Source: Planctomycetota bacterium (GTDB taxonomy: Bacteria > Planctomycetota > Phycisphaerae > UBA1845 > UTPLA1). Taken from it: a stretch of DNA of 64,000 nt. The stretch lies in assembly GCA_016712275.1 (NCBI GenBank), contig JADJRI010000011.1, positions 1 to 64,000 on the forward strand, in the 5' to 3' direction. The notes under the pieces were generated by a model that was not told the origin of the DNA, did not search any database, and saw nothing but the letters and a program-made list of their open reading frames with translations. Both the position numbers and the translations under genes were made by a program. Each line of letters begins with the position of its first letter. Positions within the stretch are counted from its first letter, which is position 1. Below, in pieces: positions 7,179-15,118 of this stretch.

Positions 7179-8564
7179 CTACTGGCCGTCGCCATCGGGC
7201 TGCGTGGCGTTGTCGCTCTCGCCGCCGCTGTTGTCACCATGTCCATGGATCAAATTCGCGAAACCGGCCAGTGGAATTGTCATGACCGTTCCCCCCGTCG
7301 TGTAACGCGTGCGGTCGAGCAGCGTGGAATCGATGCCGTCGGGCAGCATTTCAAACCGAATCGATCCATCTTCCTGACCCACGTTGCGCAGTTCGAGCCA
7401 TTGCACCCCCGTGCCGTCGGAATAGCGAATTTCAACAACCAGCCGGGCAAGCATGGCCTGCTCATCCGCATCGAGCGAGGCATCGCCATGATCGAAATTG
7501 CCGGCGATCAGGGAAAATTCACCGTTGCCGAGCGGATTGACCTGCACATTCTGGGCCGCCTGCTCCAGGTGAGACACCATGGCCTCCAATTCCTCGCTGG
7601 TCAGATCGCCGGCGAACAATCCGCGCAGAAAGTCCTCGACAACCTGAAAATTCGCACCACCCATGTCGAGATCAAGCCCATTGCCGCCACCTTCGGAGGG
7701 GTCGTTTCCGTCGCCGTTTTCATTTTCGGCCGATGAATGTCCCGCATGGCCCATCGCGAGAAGACTAAGATGTCCGCCATGCTGCGGCTCATTGCCATCG
7801 GCCGCCGGACCCGCGCCGCCATGCAATGAGAAGCCCAGCTTGAGCGTATGCGTGTCACCACCCTCGGCCGGTCCATTCGCATCGTCCCCGGATATGGCTT
7901 CAATTTGTGCCGTCGGCACGAGAGCGTGGTTCATCAACATGCCATTCAAATCGACGACCACGCCGTTTGCGGCCATCGGGGCAAGCATCGCGGCCAGCGG
8001 TTGGCTCGCCAATTCCTCGGGCAATTGGCTCATCTTGATATAAACCCATTCATTTCCCGTTTCAGCCGCCAGGGCGATGTCGGCGTTGATGCCGCCGATG
8101 TCCTCGACGCCTTCGTCGGCTTCCACATGCAAATCAAAATAAACCTGCCCGGGTTCGGCGGCTACGTCGCCAACGGCTTCAACCGGCAGCGCCACAAACA
8201 TGCGGCCGTCGACATGAATGCCGTCCTGCTGGATGTTCGCCAGCCGGAGGGAAAAGGCGCGGGACATGGCCTCGCGCAGGCTCGCGAAGATCGCCGCAGC
8301 CTCCACGCGCTTCGGCCCGCCAAATTCACCAAACATCACGGCAAAGGTCACGCACGCCGCCAATAGCGAACCCGCGCCAACCATCGCGAACAAGCGCCCG
8401 CGTCGTCGTGGCTCCGCAACCAATCGCATGTTGGTGGATTCACTCAAAGCGCCATTCGTCCATCGCGCACGTTGCGCCGCCGACGGCTCATCCGGCATCG
8501 CAAGCGTCGCGCCGGCATTCAACAAATTTTCATGCAGATTCTGATCTTTCATATCCGTGTTCAT
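7179..8564 (-). CDS. Membrane-anchored protein paired with ECF sigma factor
   Basis: A 461-residue protein with a cytoplasmic N-terminus of about 65 residues, one membrane segment (A-M-V-G-A-G-S-L-L-A-A-C-V-T-F-A) and a large acidic exterior domain rich in D, E and H, with a histidine-rich stretch (H-G-G-H-L-S, G-H-A-G-H-S-S). It begins 17 bases after the stop of an ECF sigma factor, and GGGAG lies eight bases before the ATG, so an anti-sigma or sigma-linked sensor role is plausible. No zinc-type anti-sigma motif (H-x3-C-x2-C) is present. The exterior domain is not recognised; the His/Asp clusters might bind metal, but this is a guess. Confidence 0.65.
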   Translation of the reverse strand: MNTDMKDQNLHENLLNAGATLAMPDEPSAAQRARWTNGALSESTNMRLVAEPRRRGRLFAMVGAGSLLAACVTFAVMFGEFGGPKRVEAAAIFASLREAMSRAFSLRLANIQQDGIHVDGRMFVALPVEAVGDVAAEPGQVYFDLHVEADEGVEDIGGINADIALAAETGNEWVYIKMSQLPEELASQPLAAMLAPMAANGVVVDLNGMLMNHALVPTAQIEAISGDDANGPAEGGDTHTLKLGFSLHGGAGPAADGNEPQHGGHLSLLAMGHAGHSSAENENGDGNDPSEGGGNGLDLDMGGANFQVVEDFLRGLFAGDLTSEELEAMVSHLEQAAQNVQVNPLGNGEFSLIAGNFDHGDASLDADEQAMLARLVVEIRYSDGTGVQWLELRNVGQEDGSIRFEMLPDGIDSTLLDRTRYTTGGTVMTIPLAGFANLIHGHGDNSGGESDNATQPDGDGQ

Positions 8565-8581
8565 CGCACAGACTCCCATTT

Positions 8582-9162
8582 TCAAAATTCCAAATGCTCC
8601 AGTGCGGCCTTCAATGATTGCCGCGCCCGATAGAGAGACGTCCCTCCACCGCCCGCTCCGAAAGGCCCCGTGTCGACGCCAGGGTTGCCTGCGGTCGGCC
8701 GTGAAAATAGTGCTCGATAATCAGCGATTGCTCTTCCGCCGGAAGCTGGGTGATCGCCAGCATGAGCTGATCCCGGTTTTCGCGCCGCGCGAGTTCTTCG
8801 ATCGGCATGACGTCGCTCGTCATGCGACCCGCCAGTTCCGCAGCCAGCTTTGCATCGGCGATCGGCACATGATTTGGCCGCGTGCCGATGCGCCGCCAAT
8901 GTTGACGAATGAGATTCGTGGCAATGCCGCGGAGGTAGAATTCGATTTCTCCCGAGGGCAGCTCGGCGCCGCGCGGATTGGCCTGCACCCAGAGTTGTTG
9001 CATCATGTCATCGGCGAGGTGCGAATCACCGCCGGCCCGAACGACGAAGAAGCGATACAACGCCGAGCCGCATCGATCGAACTCCGCTTCGAATCCGCGC
9101 GTCAAATTCGAATCAGCAGGCATTGCTTCGGTCCATCCGGTTGCGGCATGCGTTGCCGTCAT
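8582..9162 (-). CDS. ECF-type RNA polymerase sigma factor (frame change near 3' end)
   Basis: About 193 residues. Sigma region 2 runs from F-D-R-C-G-S-A-L-Y-R-F-F through L-A-D-D-M-M-Q-Q-L-W-V to L-R-G-I-A-T-N-L-I-R-Q-H-W; region 4 runs from L-P-A-E-E-Q-S-L-I-I-E-H-Y to S-E-R-A-V-E-G-R. In the given sequence the frame breaks at the CTCT repeat near 8631-8637; shifting it gives the expected region 4 ending L-Y-R-A-R-Q-S-L-K-A-A-L. The ATG at 9162 has GGAGG eight bases upstream. It is followed by the membrane protein gene at 8564, as in a sigma/anti-sigma pair. Confidence 0.85.
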
Positions 9163-9368
9163 TGAGAGATCCTCCAAGGACAAAAGCGCGGTTGGTTTCA
9201 ACTTGCTACATATCTGTAAATGCGCATAACGGCCGCACCCCACGAATTCGCCCCGTTTAGTCCTTCGTTCATTGACCAAGAGCGGCCGACCGCTTCATAG
9301 TCCGGCCGATGCTGCTTGCGTGAATAATTCACATTCGTAGAATTCGCAGAGCCTTCCGGAGGTATCCC

Positions 9369-10305
9369 ATGCGAAGCTCTTCCATGACACTTGTCCGGCA
9401 ACAACGCCGGTCGGCCTTTACGCTCATCGAGTTGCTGGTGGTCATCGCCATTATCGCGGTTATTATCGCGATTCTGCTACCCGCTTTGTCCTCCGCCCGC
9501 GAAAAAAGCAGAAGCACCCTTTGTCTGACGAGGCTTCGCTCCCTTTCGCTTGGGTGGCACATGTATGCGGACGACAACAACGATATGGCCGTTCCCGGCC
9601 GCATGTTCAATGCCGCCGGAGGCACCGGCAATCCTGCGAATTACTACGACGTCGGCAATGGCGAAAAATATCGCCCGCGATGGACCGCCACGATGGGAAA
9701 GTATGTCGGCCTGTTCGCCTTTAATCCGCCCATTCCAGATGACGACCGACAGGATTACGACAGCCCGATCTACCAGTGCCCCACCGCTCCTGACCGGATG
9801 GATGCGCGCAACCATGCATTTGGCTACAACTACCAGTTTCTTGGAAATGCCCGACAGGTGGCAGGCGTGTATCGCAATTTTCCGGTGAGCCGATCGAGAA
9901 TCAGCAGCTTTGCCAGTACGGTCATGGCGGCCGATTGCATGGGCACCCGCCGCAGGGGTCGCGATTGAAGCTCGCACGCCCTACGACAACAACGGAACCG
10001 ATTTTAATTCCCTCGGCAACCACGGTTGGACGCTCGATCCGCCGAGGCTCCTCCCCGAATCCGACCACGGCAGCGGCGATCCCGGCAGCCCGCGCACCGC
10101 CGTCGACCCGCGCCACCTCGGAAAGGCAACCGTTGCGTTTTGCGATGGCCACGCTGATTCGGTCACACCTCAATTTCTCGGATATCGCCAATCAGCAGAC
10201 GGCTCGATCATCGACGGCGGGCCGGCAGGCAACGGCCAGCCGACCAACAGTTGGTTTTCCGGAACGGGGCGCGATTCCGATCCGCCGACGGCCACGCCGC
10301 CTTGA
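9369..10305 (+). CDS. Prepilin-like protein with H-X9-DG box (one frame change)
   Basis: About 312 residues. The type IV pseudopilin leader is clear: R-R-S-A-F-T-L-I-E-L-L-V-V-I-A-I-I-A-V-I, with cleavage expected before F. A C-terminal H-L-G-K-A-T-V-A-F-C-D-G fits the H-X9-DG box common in planctomycete pseudopilin-like proteins. GGAGG lies six bases before the ATG. The frame changes at CCC 9946-9948, where one extra C would explain it; upstream ends A-D-C-M-G-T and downstream continues V-A-I-E-A-R-T-P-Y. These proteins are abundant in planctomycetes and are thought to be exported by a type II/IV pilus machine; their role is unknown. Confidence 0.85.
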
Positions 10306-10375
10306 TACGTCAGCTAAATCATTGTTACAAAATAAAACGAGGCATTTAGGCAATACCCTCTCATCCAGTAGAAAT

Positions 10376-10975
10376 GTGTTGGGAGAAGCTACATTGCTTG
10401 CAGTTGCAAAAAGTCAAGGCCTTCTAAGCAGGTCCCATGCGCCGCCCAATGCACGTATCGGTCGCTTATCAAAGTGTATTCTCATTGTCGCAATGTCGGG
10501 CATTATCCTTGGCTTGTCGATCTCAATCACATGGTTCGCACATCAATTTGATCTGGGCAAATCGTCGCAATACAGCACAAACTTGGATGATGAACTGTCC
10601 TTTACCATCGGCTTTTCATGCCTCCTTTGGGCACTAACGACTTTCTGGATTTTGAAAGTTCATCACCAATTGCGATTCCCTTGGGTTCCATTCAGCCTCT
10701 CAATTGTCTTGACCATGGCCGTTAGTTTTTTCACGCCTTTCTTATTGCAACAAGACATTTTGCTTCTAGGAGCGCTCTTAACGTCAGGTGGCATAATGAT
10801 CCTGTTGTGGCTCCCCTCGATTTCTAAGTTGGTCTCAGCCACAGTCGAGAATCACGTTCAAATCATAGAGCCGAAATGTCCGGCGTGCGGCTATTGCATG
10901 AGGAGTTTGCATCAGGCACGATGTCCGAAATGTGGCGAAACGCACCTCATCGAAGAGCTCTTCACCTGTGCTTAA
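10376..10975 (+). CDS. Membrane protein with C-terminal zinc ribbon
   Basis: About 199 residues from the GTG at 10376. Four hydrophobic segments (from about residue 36 on) are followed by a cytoplasmic zinc ribbon, C-P-A-C-G-Y-x9-C-P-K-C-G, of the kind found in many planctomycete membrane proteins. The upstream frame stays open but is the shadow of the preceding prepilin gene, so the start is uncertain; no clear ribosome binding site is seen. Codon and base use are more AT-rich than the neighbours. The function is unknown. The HupE-like gene starts eight bases after its stop. Confidence 0.65.
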   Translation: MLGEATLLAVAKSQGLLSRSHAPPNARIGRLSKCILIVAMSGIILGLSISITWFAHQFDLGKSSQYSTNLDDELSFTIGFSCLLWALTTFWILKVHHQLRFPWVPFSLSIVLTMAVSFFTPFLLQQDILLLGALLTSGGIMILLWLPSISKLVSATVENHVQIIEPKCPACGYCMRSLHQARCPKCGETHLIEELFTCA

Positions 10976-10983
10976 ATAACGCA

Positions 10984-12198
10984 ATGATCGATCTTCGAAG
11001 CAGACGAACGCGTCCAAGCCATCGCCGCCATATTTCATCCAGTCGCTTTTTGCTTGCTACATCAATTGCGATCTGCTGCATGGCTTTTCCTACAGCGATT
11101 GCTAAGGCCCATGACGTCAACCTCACCCACGTCGAAGCCTTGTTTCATGAAGAGGGGAAATTCGTCATCGACTTTCATTATGACGCCGATGCCTGGCTTG
11201 TCGGCGTTCGCCCTGAGCATCTGACGGCCGCCGACCGCAGCAACTACCTTGCCTTGCCGGTTGAACAACGGCGCAATCGTGAGGATGAACTGCGTGAGTT
11301 TGTCGCCCGTCGGGTGAAACTTCGATTTGACGAAACCGTCTCGAATTATGACGTATCACTGGCCCCCACCTCGCGCGCGCCGTCCGGCGAGTCCAACGAG
11401 GGAGTCGTCCCTGCGCATATGATCCGGCTGACCGGCACATTTCCAAGGGAGGCACGCGCTTTTTCGCTCTCATGCTCCAAGACCTTTGGCAACATCATTC
11501 TCTCTCAACGGTGCGGCAATGAGCCTGCGCAGTTTCAACGCATGGATGCCGGCGGTCGCAGCGATCCATTCGAGCTGAGATTCCAAAATGGCGCGGACAA
11601 CAAGCCAAGCCGAACCGCGCAAGGCACGCTCGAAGTGAGTCGCCAATTCATCGTGCTTGGTTTCGAACATATCCTGCCGATGGGCCTCGACCACATCGCA
11701 TTCGTCCTGAGCCTGTTTCTGCTCAGCACGAAACTCAAGCCCCTTATCTGGCAGGTGACGGCCTTTACCGTTGCCCACTCGATCACATTATCTCTCGCCG
11801 TTCTCGGAGTTGTGAGACTCTCAGACGAAACAAACGCAGGTCTTGTGGAGCCGTTGATCGCCCTGTCGATTGTCTATGTCGCGGTCGAAAATCTCTTCAC
11901 CGCCAAACTGCATGCATGGCGGCCGATTGTCGTTTTTCTCTTCGGTCTGCTGCATGGTCTGGGCTTTGCCAGAATGCTGCTGGGACTCGGCATTCCGGAG
12001 GGGCGCTACATCAACGCGCTGGCCAGTTTCAACATCGGCGTCGAATTGGGACAGCTCGCTGTCATTGCCATGGCGTTGCTTGCCGTTGGCATGTTCCGTC
12101 AGAAGCAGTGGTATCGCCGGCGCGTGGTCATCCCAATGTCGTTGGCAATCTCAATCGTCGGCGCCTACTGGGCCGTCGAAAGATTCGCGGGGCTCTAA
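10984..12198 (+). CDS. HupE/UreJ_2 family membrane protein
   Basis: A 404-residue protein. A signal peptide (about residues 18-40, ending A-I-A-K-A-H-D) precedes an exterior domain of about 190 residues, then six to seven membrane helices. The first of these carries G-F-E-H-I-L-P-M-G-L-D-H-I-A-F-V-L and later V-A-H-S-I-T-L and G-L-L-H-G-L-G-F-A, conserved histidine motifs of the HupE/UreJ_2 family. Related HupE/UreJ proteins are linked to nickel or metal uptake, but the long-domain type found here has no proven substrate. It starts eight bases after the zinc-ribbon gene and may be co-transcribed with it. Confidence 0.75.
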   Translation: MIDLRSRRTRPSHRRHISSSRFLLATSIAICCMAFPTAIAKAHDVNLTHVEALFHEEGKFVIDFHYDADAWLVGVRPEHLTAADRSNYLALPVEQRRNREDELREFVARRVKLRFDETVSNYDVSLAPTSRAPSGESNEGVVPAHMIRLTGTFPREARAFSLSCSKTFGNIILSQRCGNEPAQFQRMDAGGRSDPFELRFQNGADNKPSRTAQGTLEVSRQFIVLGFEHILPMGLDHIAFVLSLFLLSTKLKPLIWQVTAFTVAHSITLSLAVLGVVRLSDETNAGLVEPLIALSIVYVAVENLFTAKLHAWRPIVVFLFGLLHGLGFARMLLGLGIPEGRYINALASFNIGVELGQLAVIAMALLAVGMFRQKQWYRRRVVIPMSLAISIVGAYWAVERFAGL

Positions 12199-12323
12199 GT
12201 TCGGCTTTCGCACTTTTCTCGATTTCGGGAACCCAGGAATCGCGGCATATTCGGTGAATTCGAGTGGTTTTGAGCACGCGTAAGCGAGCCGTGGGGTTGC
12301 AGTAACAATTGGGCGAAGCCGAC

Positions 12324-12368
12324 CGTCGCGAGCCGGATCGTGCCGATCCGGCGCCCGTGGTGACGAGG
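12324..12368 (-). repeat. Covarying hairpin repeat, copy B
   Basis: On the minus strand it aligns with copies at 12441-12485 and 46976-47020. The hairpin is CCGGATCG-GCA-CGATCCGG, flanked by CGTCAC-ACGGG and CTCGCGA. Stem bases differ from the other copies but pairing is kept. Confidence 0.7.
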
Positions 12369-12440
12369 CTGGCGTTCCGCTTGCGAGTGAACTTGTTATT
12401 GGAATTCTCTGTATGGAATCTTCGCAAGATGGAGCGCCGG

Positions 12441-12485
12441 CTCTTGATGAACAGGCCCCGGACCGACACGGTCCGGCTCGCGATG
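12441..12485 (+). repeat. Covarying hairpin repeat, copy A
   Basis: Hairpin CCGGACCG-ACA-CGGTCCGG followed by the conserved CTCGCGATG. The left flank is less conserved than in the other two copies. It lies in the repeat island between convergent genes. Confidence 0.65.
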
Positions 12486-12535
12486 AGGGCATCGCAGCCG
12501 CGATGAAAAAGTGCGAAAGTCGAATTACGTTTAGT

Positions 12536-13684
12536 TCACCGCTTCGAAATGGGCTGCACGTCCCGCGCCGGCACGCCGATGTAATCGCTGCCCGGCCGAA
12601 TGATGCGGTTGTTCTCGTACTGCTCAATGATGTGCGCACACCAGCCGGTGATGCGTGAACAAACGAAAATCGGTGTATACAGCGGAATCGGAATGCCCAT
12701 CTGGTAATAGGCATGCGCTGCCGGGTAATCCGTGTTCGGATGAATGTTCTTCTTATCGAGCATGATCTTTTGCAGCCTGTCGGCCATGTCGATCCAGTGC
12801 TTCTGGCCGGTCTCTTTTGAAAGTTGGAGCGACCAGTCGCGAAGAATGGCGGCCCGGTGATCGCCGTTCTTGTATACGCGATGACCAAATCCCATGATGA
12901 GCCGCTTGTTGGTTGGATTCGCCTTGTTGTGGGCCTCGAGTTCGTTGAACCAATTATCAACATTGTCCACTTTGCCAATGCTCAAAAATTGATGCATGGC
13001 TGCCTCGTTCGCCCCGCCGTGGAGCGGGCCCTTGAGAGCGCCGATCGCCCCAGTCACCGCAGAGTGCATGTCCGCCAGCGTGCTGGCGATCGTGCGCGCG
13101 GTGAACGTGCTTGCATTAAATTCGTGCTCGGCATACAGCACCAGCGTCCCATCCATCACGCGGCCGGCAAGTTCGCTTGGCTTTTTTCCGGTCATCATGG
13201 CGAGGAGATTGAAGCCGTGCGTCGCGTTCGGGTCCGGCTTTACTTCAGGCAGATTGCCCATGCGCCGGCACCAATAGCCCGTGGCGCAGGCAATTTGGCC
13301 CAAGAGCCGCTCGCTTTTTCCGAGGTTTGCCGACTTTGCGTTATTCTGGCCATCCGGATCGTAGTGCCCCAGGATCGACACCACCGTCCGCAACACATCC
13401 ATCGGCGGCGTGCTTTTCGGCATGGCGTCGACGACATCCGTCACCTGCTTTGGCAGATTCATGGCAGCCTGTACGCGATGCCGGAAATCCTTGAGTTGCG
13501 ATGCGTTGGGCAATTCGCAGTGAATCAGTAGGTGCGCGGTCTCTTCAAAGGTGGAATTGGCCGCCAGATCGGCAATCTCGTAGCCCCGATAGCGCAGGCT
13601 CGTCTGGGTCACTTCGCCGACAGCCGTCTGCCCGGCCACGACGCCGGCCAGGCCCGCCTCAAATTTCGCCTTGGTGTCGCTCAT
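12536..13684 (-). CDS. prpC: Citrate synthase family protein, probably 2-methylcitrate synthase
   Basis: A 382-residue enzyme that condenses oxaloacetate with acetyl-CoA or propionyl-CoA. Family motifs are R-Y-R-G-Y-E-I, A-E-H-E-F-N-A-S-T-F (His at the active site), L-K-G-P-L-H-G-G-A-N-E and G-F-G-H-R-V-Y-K. Its short type II length and position just after a methylisocitrate lyase gene point to the methylcitrate cycle for propionate, but these enzymes overlap in specificity with ordinary citrate synthase. The 137-base gap from the lyase gene is compatible with one transcript. The start ATG at 13684 reads M-S-D-T-K-A. A repeat island lies downstream. Confidence 0.85.
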   Translation of the reverse strand: MSDTKAKFEAGLAGVVAGQTAVGEVTQTSLRYRGYEIADLAANSTFEETAHLLIHCELPNASQLKDFRHRVQAAMNLPKQVTDVVDAMPKSTPPMDVLRTVVSILGHYDPDGQNNAKSANLGKSERLLGQIACATGYWCRRMGNLPEVKPDPNATHGFNLLAMMTGKKPSELAGRVMDGTLVLYAEHEFNASTFTARTIASTLADMHSAVTGAIGALKGPLHGGANEAAMHQFLSIGKVDNVDNWFNELEAHNKANPTNKRLIMGFGHRVYKNGDHRAAILRDWSLQLSKETGQKHWIDMADRLQKIMLDKKNIHPNTDYPAAHAYYQMGIPIPLYTPIFVCSRITGWCAHIIEQYENNRIIRPGSDYIGVPARDVQPISKR

Positions 13685-13821
13685 GGTCTCTGCTCCGATC
13701 CTGTCGCACTGATTCGCATGCTGGAAGAGAAAGCAACTATGTCGCGGTGCCGGGCGTCATAGAGTATGCAGGACTTACGGCACTGACAAATCGTCGGCTT
13801 CGTCCGCGATACCGCTTAATT

Positions 13822-14691
13822 CTACTTCTTTGTCGCGGCGGCATCGACTTTCGTCAGCCCATCATAATCGAGAAGCTCGTACAGTTCCGCCCGGGTTTGC
13901 ATGCGATCGATCCACCCGTTTTGATCGCCGTCGCGCCGCAAATCCATCAACATGGTCGTGATGGCCTTGAATGCCACACGCAATGCAGTCTGCGGATAAA
14001 TAACCATCCGATAGCCCATGTCTCGTAGTTCCGCAAGCGAAAGCAGCGGCGTTTTTCCGAATTCGGTCATATTGGCAAGCAGCGGAGCATTCACCCGTTC
14101 TGCAAATCGAGCCAGTTCATCACGGTTCTGCATCGCCTCGGGAAAAATCGCATCGGCGCCCGAATCGAGGTATCGCTTTGCCCGATCGACAGCATCGTCG
14201 AAACCGATCACACCGCGCGCGTCCGTTCGGGCAATGATGAGAAAATCCGGATCGGTCCGGGCGGCCGCCGCAGCCCGCAGCTTTTCGGCCATCGCTTCCG
14301 CGGAAACAAGCTCCTTACCGTCCAGATGTCCGCATCGCTTGGGAAGGATCTGATCTTCAAAGTGAATGCCGGAAACCCCCGACGCTTCCATCTCGCGTAC
14401 CGTGCGCGCCGTGTTCATGGCTTCTCCGAATCCGGTGTCGCCATCAACGATGACCGGAATCGACACGGCGGCGGCAATGTTGTGGGCGTGGGCAACCGCT
14501 TCCGACATCGTGATCATGCCCACATCCGGCAAGCCATAAACGGCGTTCGAAAGGCCCGCGCCGGAGACATAAAGCGCGTCGAATCCCGTCTTCTCGATCG
14601 ACCGGGCGGTCAGGGCGTTGAAGGCCCCCGGCATTTGCACAATTCCATTTTGAATAAGCTGTCGAAGACGGCGGTTGCGAGATGGGCTCAT
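13822..14691 (-). CDS. prpB: Methylisocitrate lyase
   Basis: A 289-residue isocitrate lyase/PEP mutase superfamily TIM barrel, which splits 2-methylisocitrate to pyruvate and succinate. Motifs: G-A-F-N-A-L-T-A-R near residue 22, D-G-D-T-G-F-G near 83, H-F-E-D-Q-I-L-P-K-R-C-G-H near 110 (the K-R-C-G-H active-site loop) and I-A-R-T-D-A-R-G. The length matches PrpB and lacks the insertion of true isocitrate lyases. Together with the downstream synthase it forms a prpB-prpC pair; methylcitrate dehydratase (prpD or acnD) is not in the window. Confidence 0.9.
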   Translation of the reverse strand: MSPSRNRRLRQLIQNGIVQMPGAFNALTARSIEKTGFDALYVSGAGLSNAVYGLPDVGMITMSEAVAHAHNIAAAVSIPVIVDGDTGFGEAMNTARTVREMEASGVSGIHFEDQILPKRCGHLDGKELVSAEAMAEKLRAAAAARTDPDFLIIARTDARGVIGFDDAVDRAKRYLDSGADAIFPEAMQNRDELARFAERVNAPLLANMTEFGKTPLLSLAELRDMGYRMVIYPQTALRVAFKAITTMLMDLRRDGDQNGWIDRMQTRAELYELLDYDGLTKVDAAATKK

Positions 14692-14845
14692 ACTTGGCGA
14701 TTATCGTAAAAAGCGGTGGATGCGGCAAACAAACACTATTGCTCACAAAAAGCCACAATGAGGGCATTCTTGACGCTGGAGAACCAGAGATTTCATCCAT
14801 AAACAGCACTTTCTTTCGCCAAAATCGAAGGTTAAGTCCTATAAA

Positions 14846-14859
14846 TAGGGAATTCCCTA
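14846..14859. promoter_or_regulatory. Perfect 14-bp palindrome between divergent genes
   Basis: TAGGGAATTCCCTA lies 155 bases upstream of prpB (minus strand) and 107 bases upstream of the small membrane protein gene (plus strand). An overlapping CCTAT-AA-ATAGG palindrome (14838-14849) precedes it. It could bind a dimeric regulator of either gene. No promoter is certain. Confidence 0.35.
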
Positions 14860-14965
14860 ACTTCCAATCGCACTAGGGGACCGATAATAATGATATGGAT
14901 AGGGTGGTTTGGCTCGGACCTCGCATTTCCAAAAAAGAGCGAGGCCCCATCGCGGAGGTTGCTCG

Positions 14966-15118
14966 ATGCTCAACCAAACTCCGGAATCGATGGACAACAG
15001 TGAACGCGTGACCCGCTGGTTCAATGAAGTTCCAGATTCGAAGCTCGCGGCCTATATGTTTCTCTTGGCCGTTGTCATCGCGACTTCGTTGTATCTGGTG
15101 GATACCAGCCTGTTCTAG
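14966..15118 (+). CDS. 50-residue single-pass membrane protein
   Basis: A very small gene starting M-L-N-Q-T-P-E-S-M-D with GGAGG seven bases upstream, a strong ribosome binding site. The N-terminal 30 residues are polar and one hydrophobic helix of about 18 residues (Y-M-F-L-L-A-V-V-I-A-T-S-L-Y-L) ends the protein. It resembles a tail-anchored or small inner-membrane protein. The function is unknown. Its stop overlaps the convergent NifS gene end by four bases. Confidence 0.6.
   Translation: MLNQTPESMDNSERVTRWFNEVPDSKLAAYMFLLAVVIATSLYLVDTSLF

Larger units (their letters stand above)
12199..12535. repeat. Intergenic repeat island bounded by 18-bp inverted repeats
   Basis: The spacer between the HupE-like gene and the citrate synthase gene has no gene. 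Its ends carry TTCGGCTTTCGCACTTTT (12200-12217) and the inverted copy at 12507-12524, identical at 17 of 18 positions. Inside are two copies, in opposite orientation, of a GC-rich hairpin repeat that also occurs near 47.0 kb. The arrangement resembles a small non-autonomous element or a compound bidirectional terminator. No transposase or target duplication is apparent. Confidence 0.55.

Noticed and set aside
9935..10375. Open frame running upstream of the zinc-ribbon membrane protein
   Set aside because: This part is out of frame with the H-X9-DG coding sequence and has no family likeness. Only the part after about 10376 has membrane helices and a zinc ribbon.
12151..12978. Long open frame on the same strand in another frame, opposite to nothing obvious
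   Set aside because: It overlaps the citrate synthase gene, has low-complexity R/S-rich translation and no motif; a shadow of GC-rich coding sequence.
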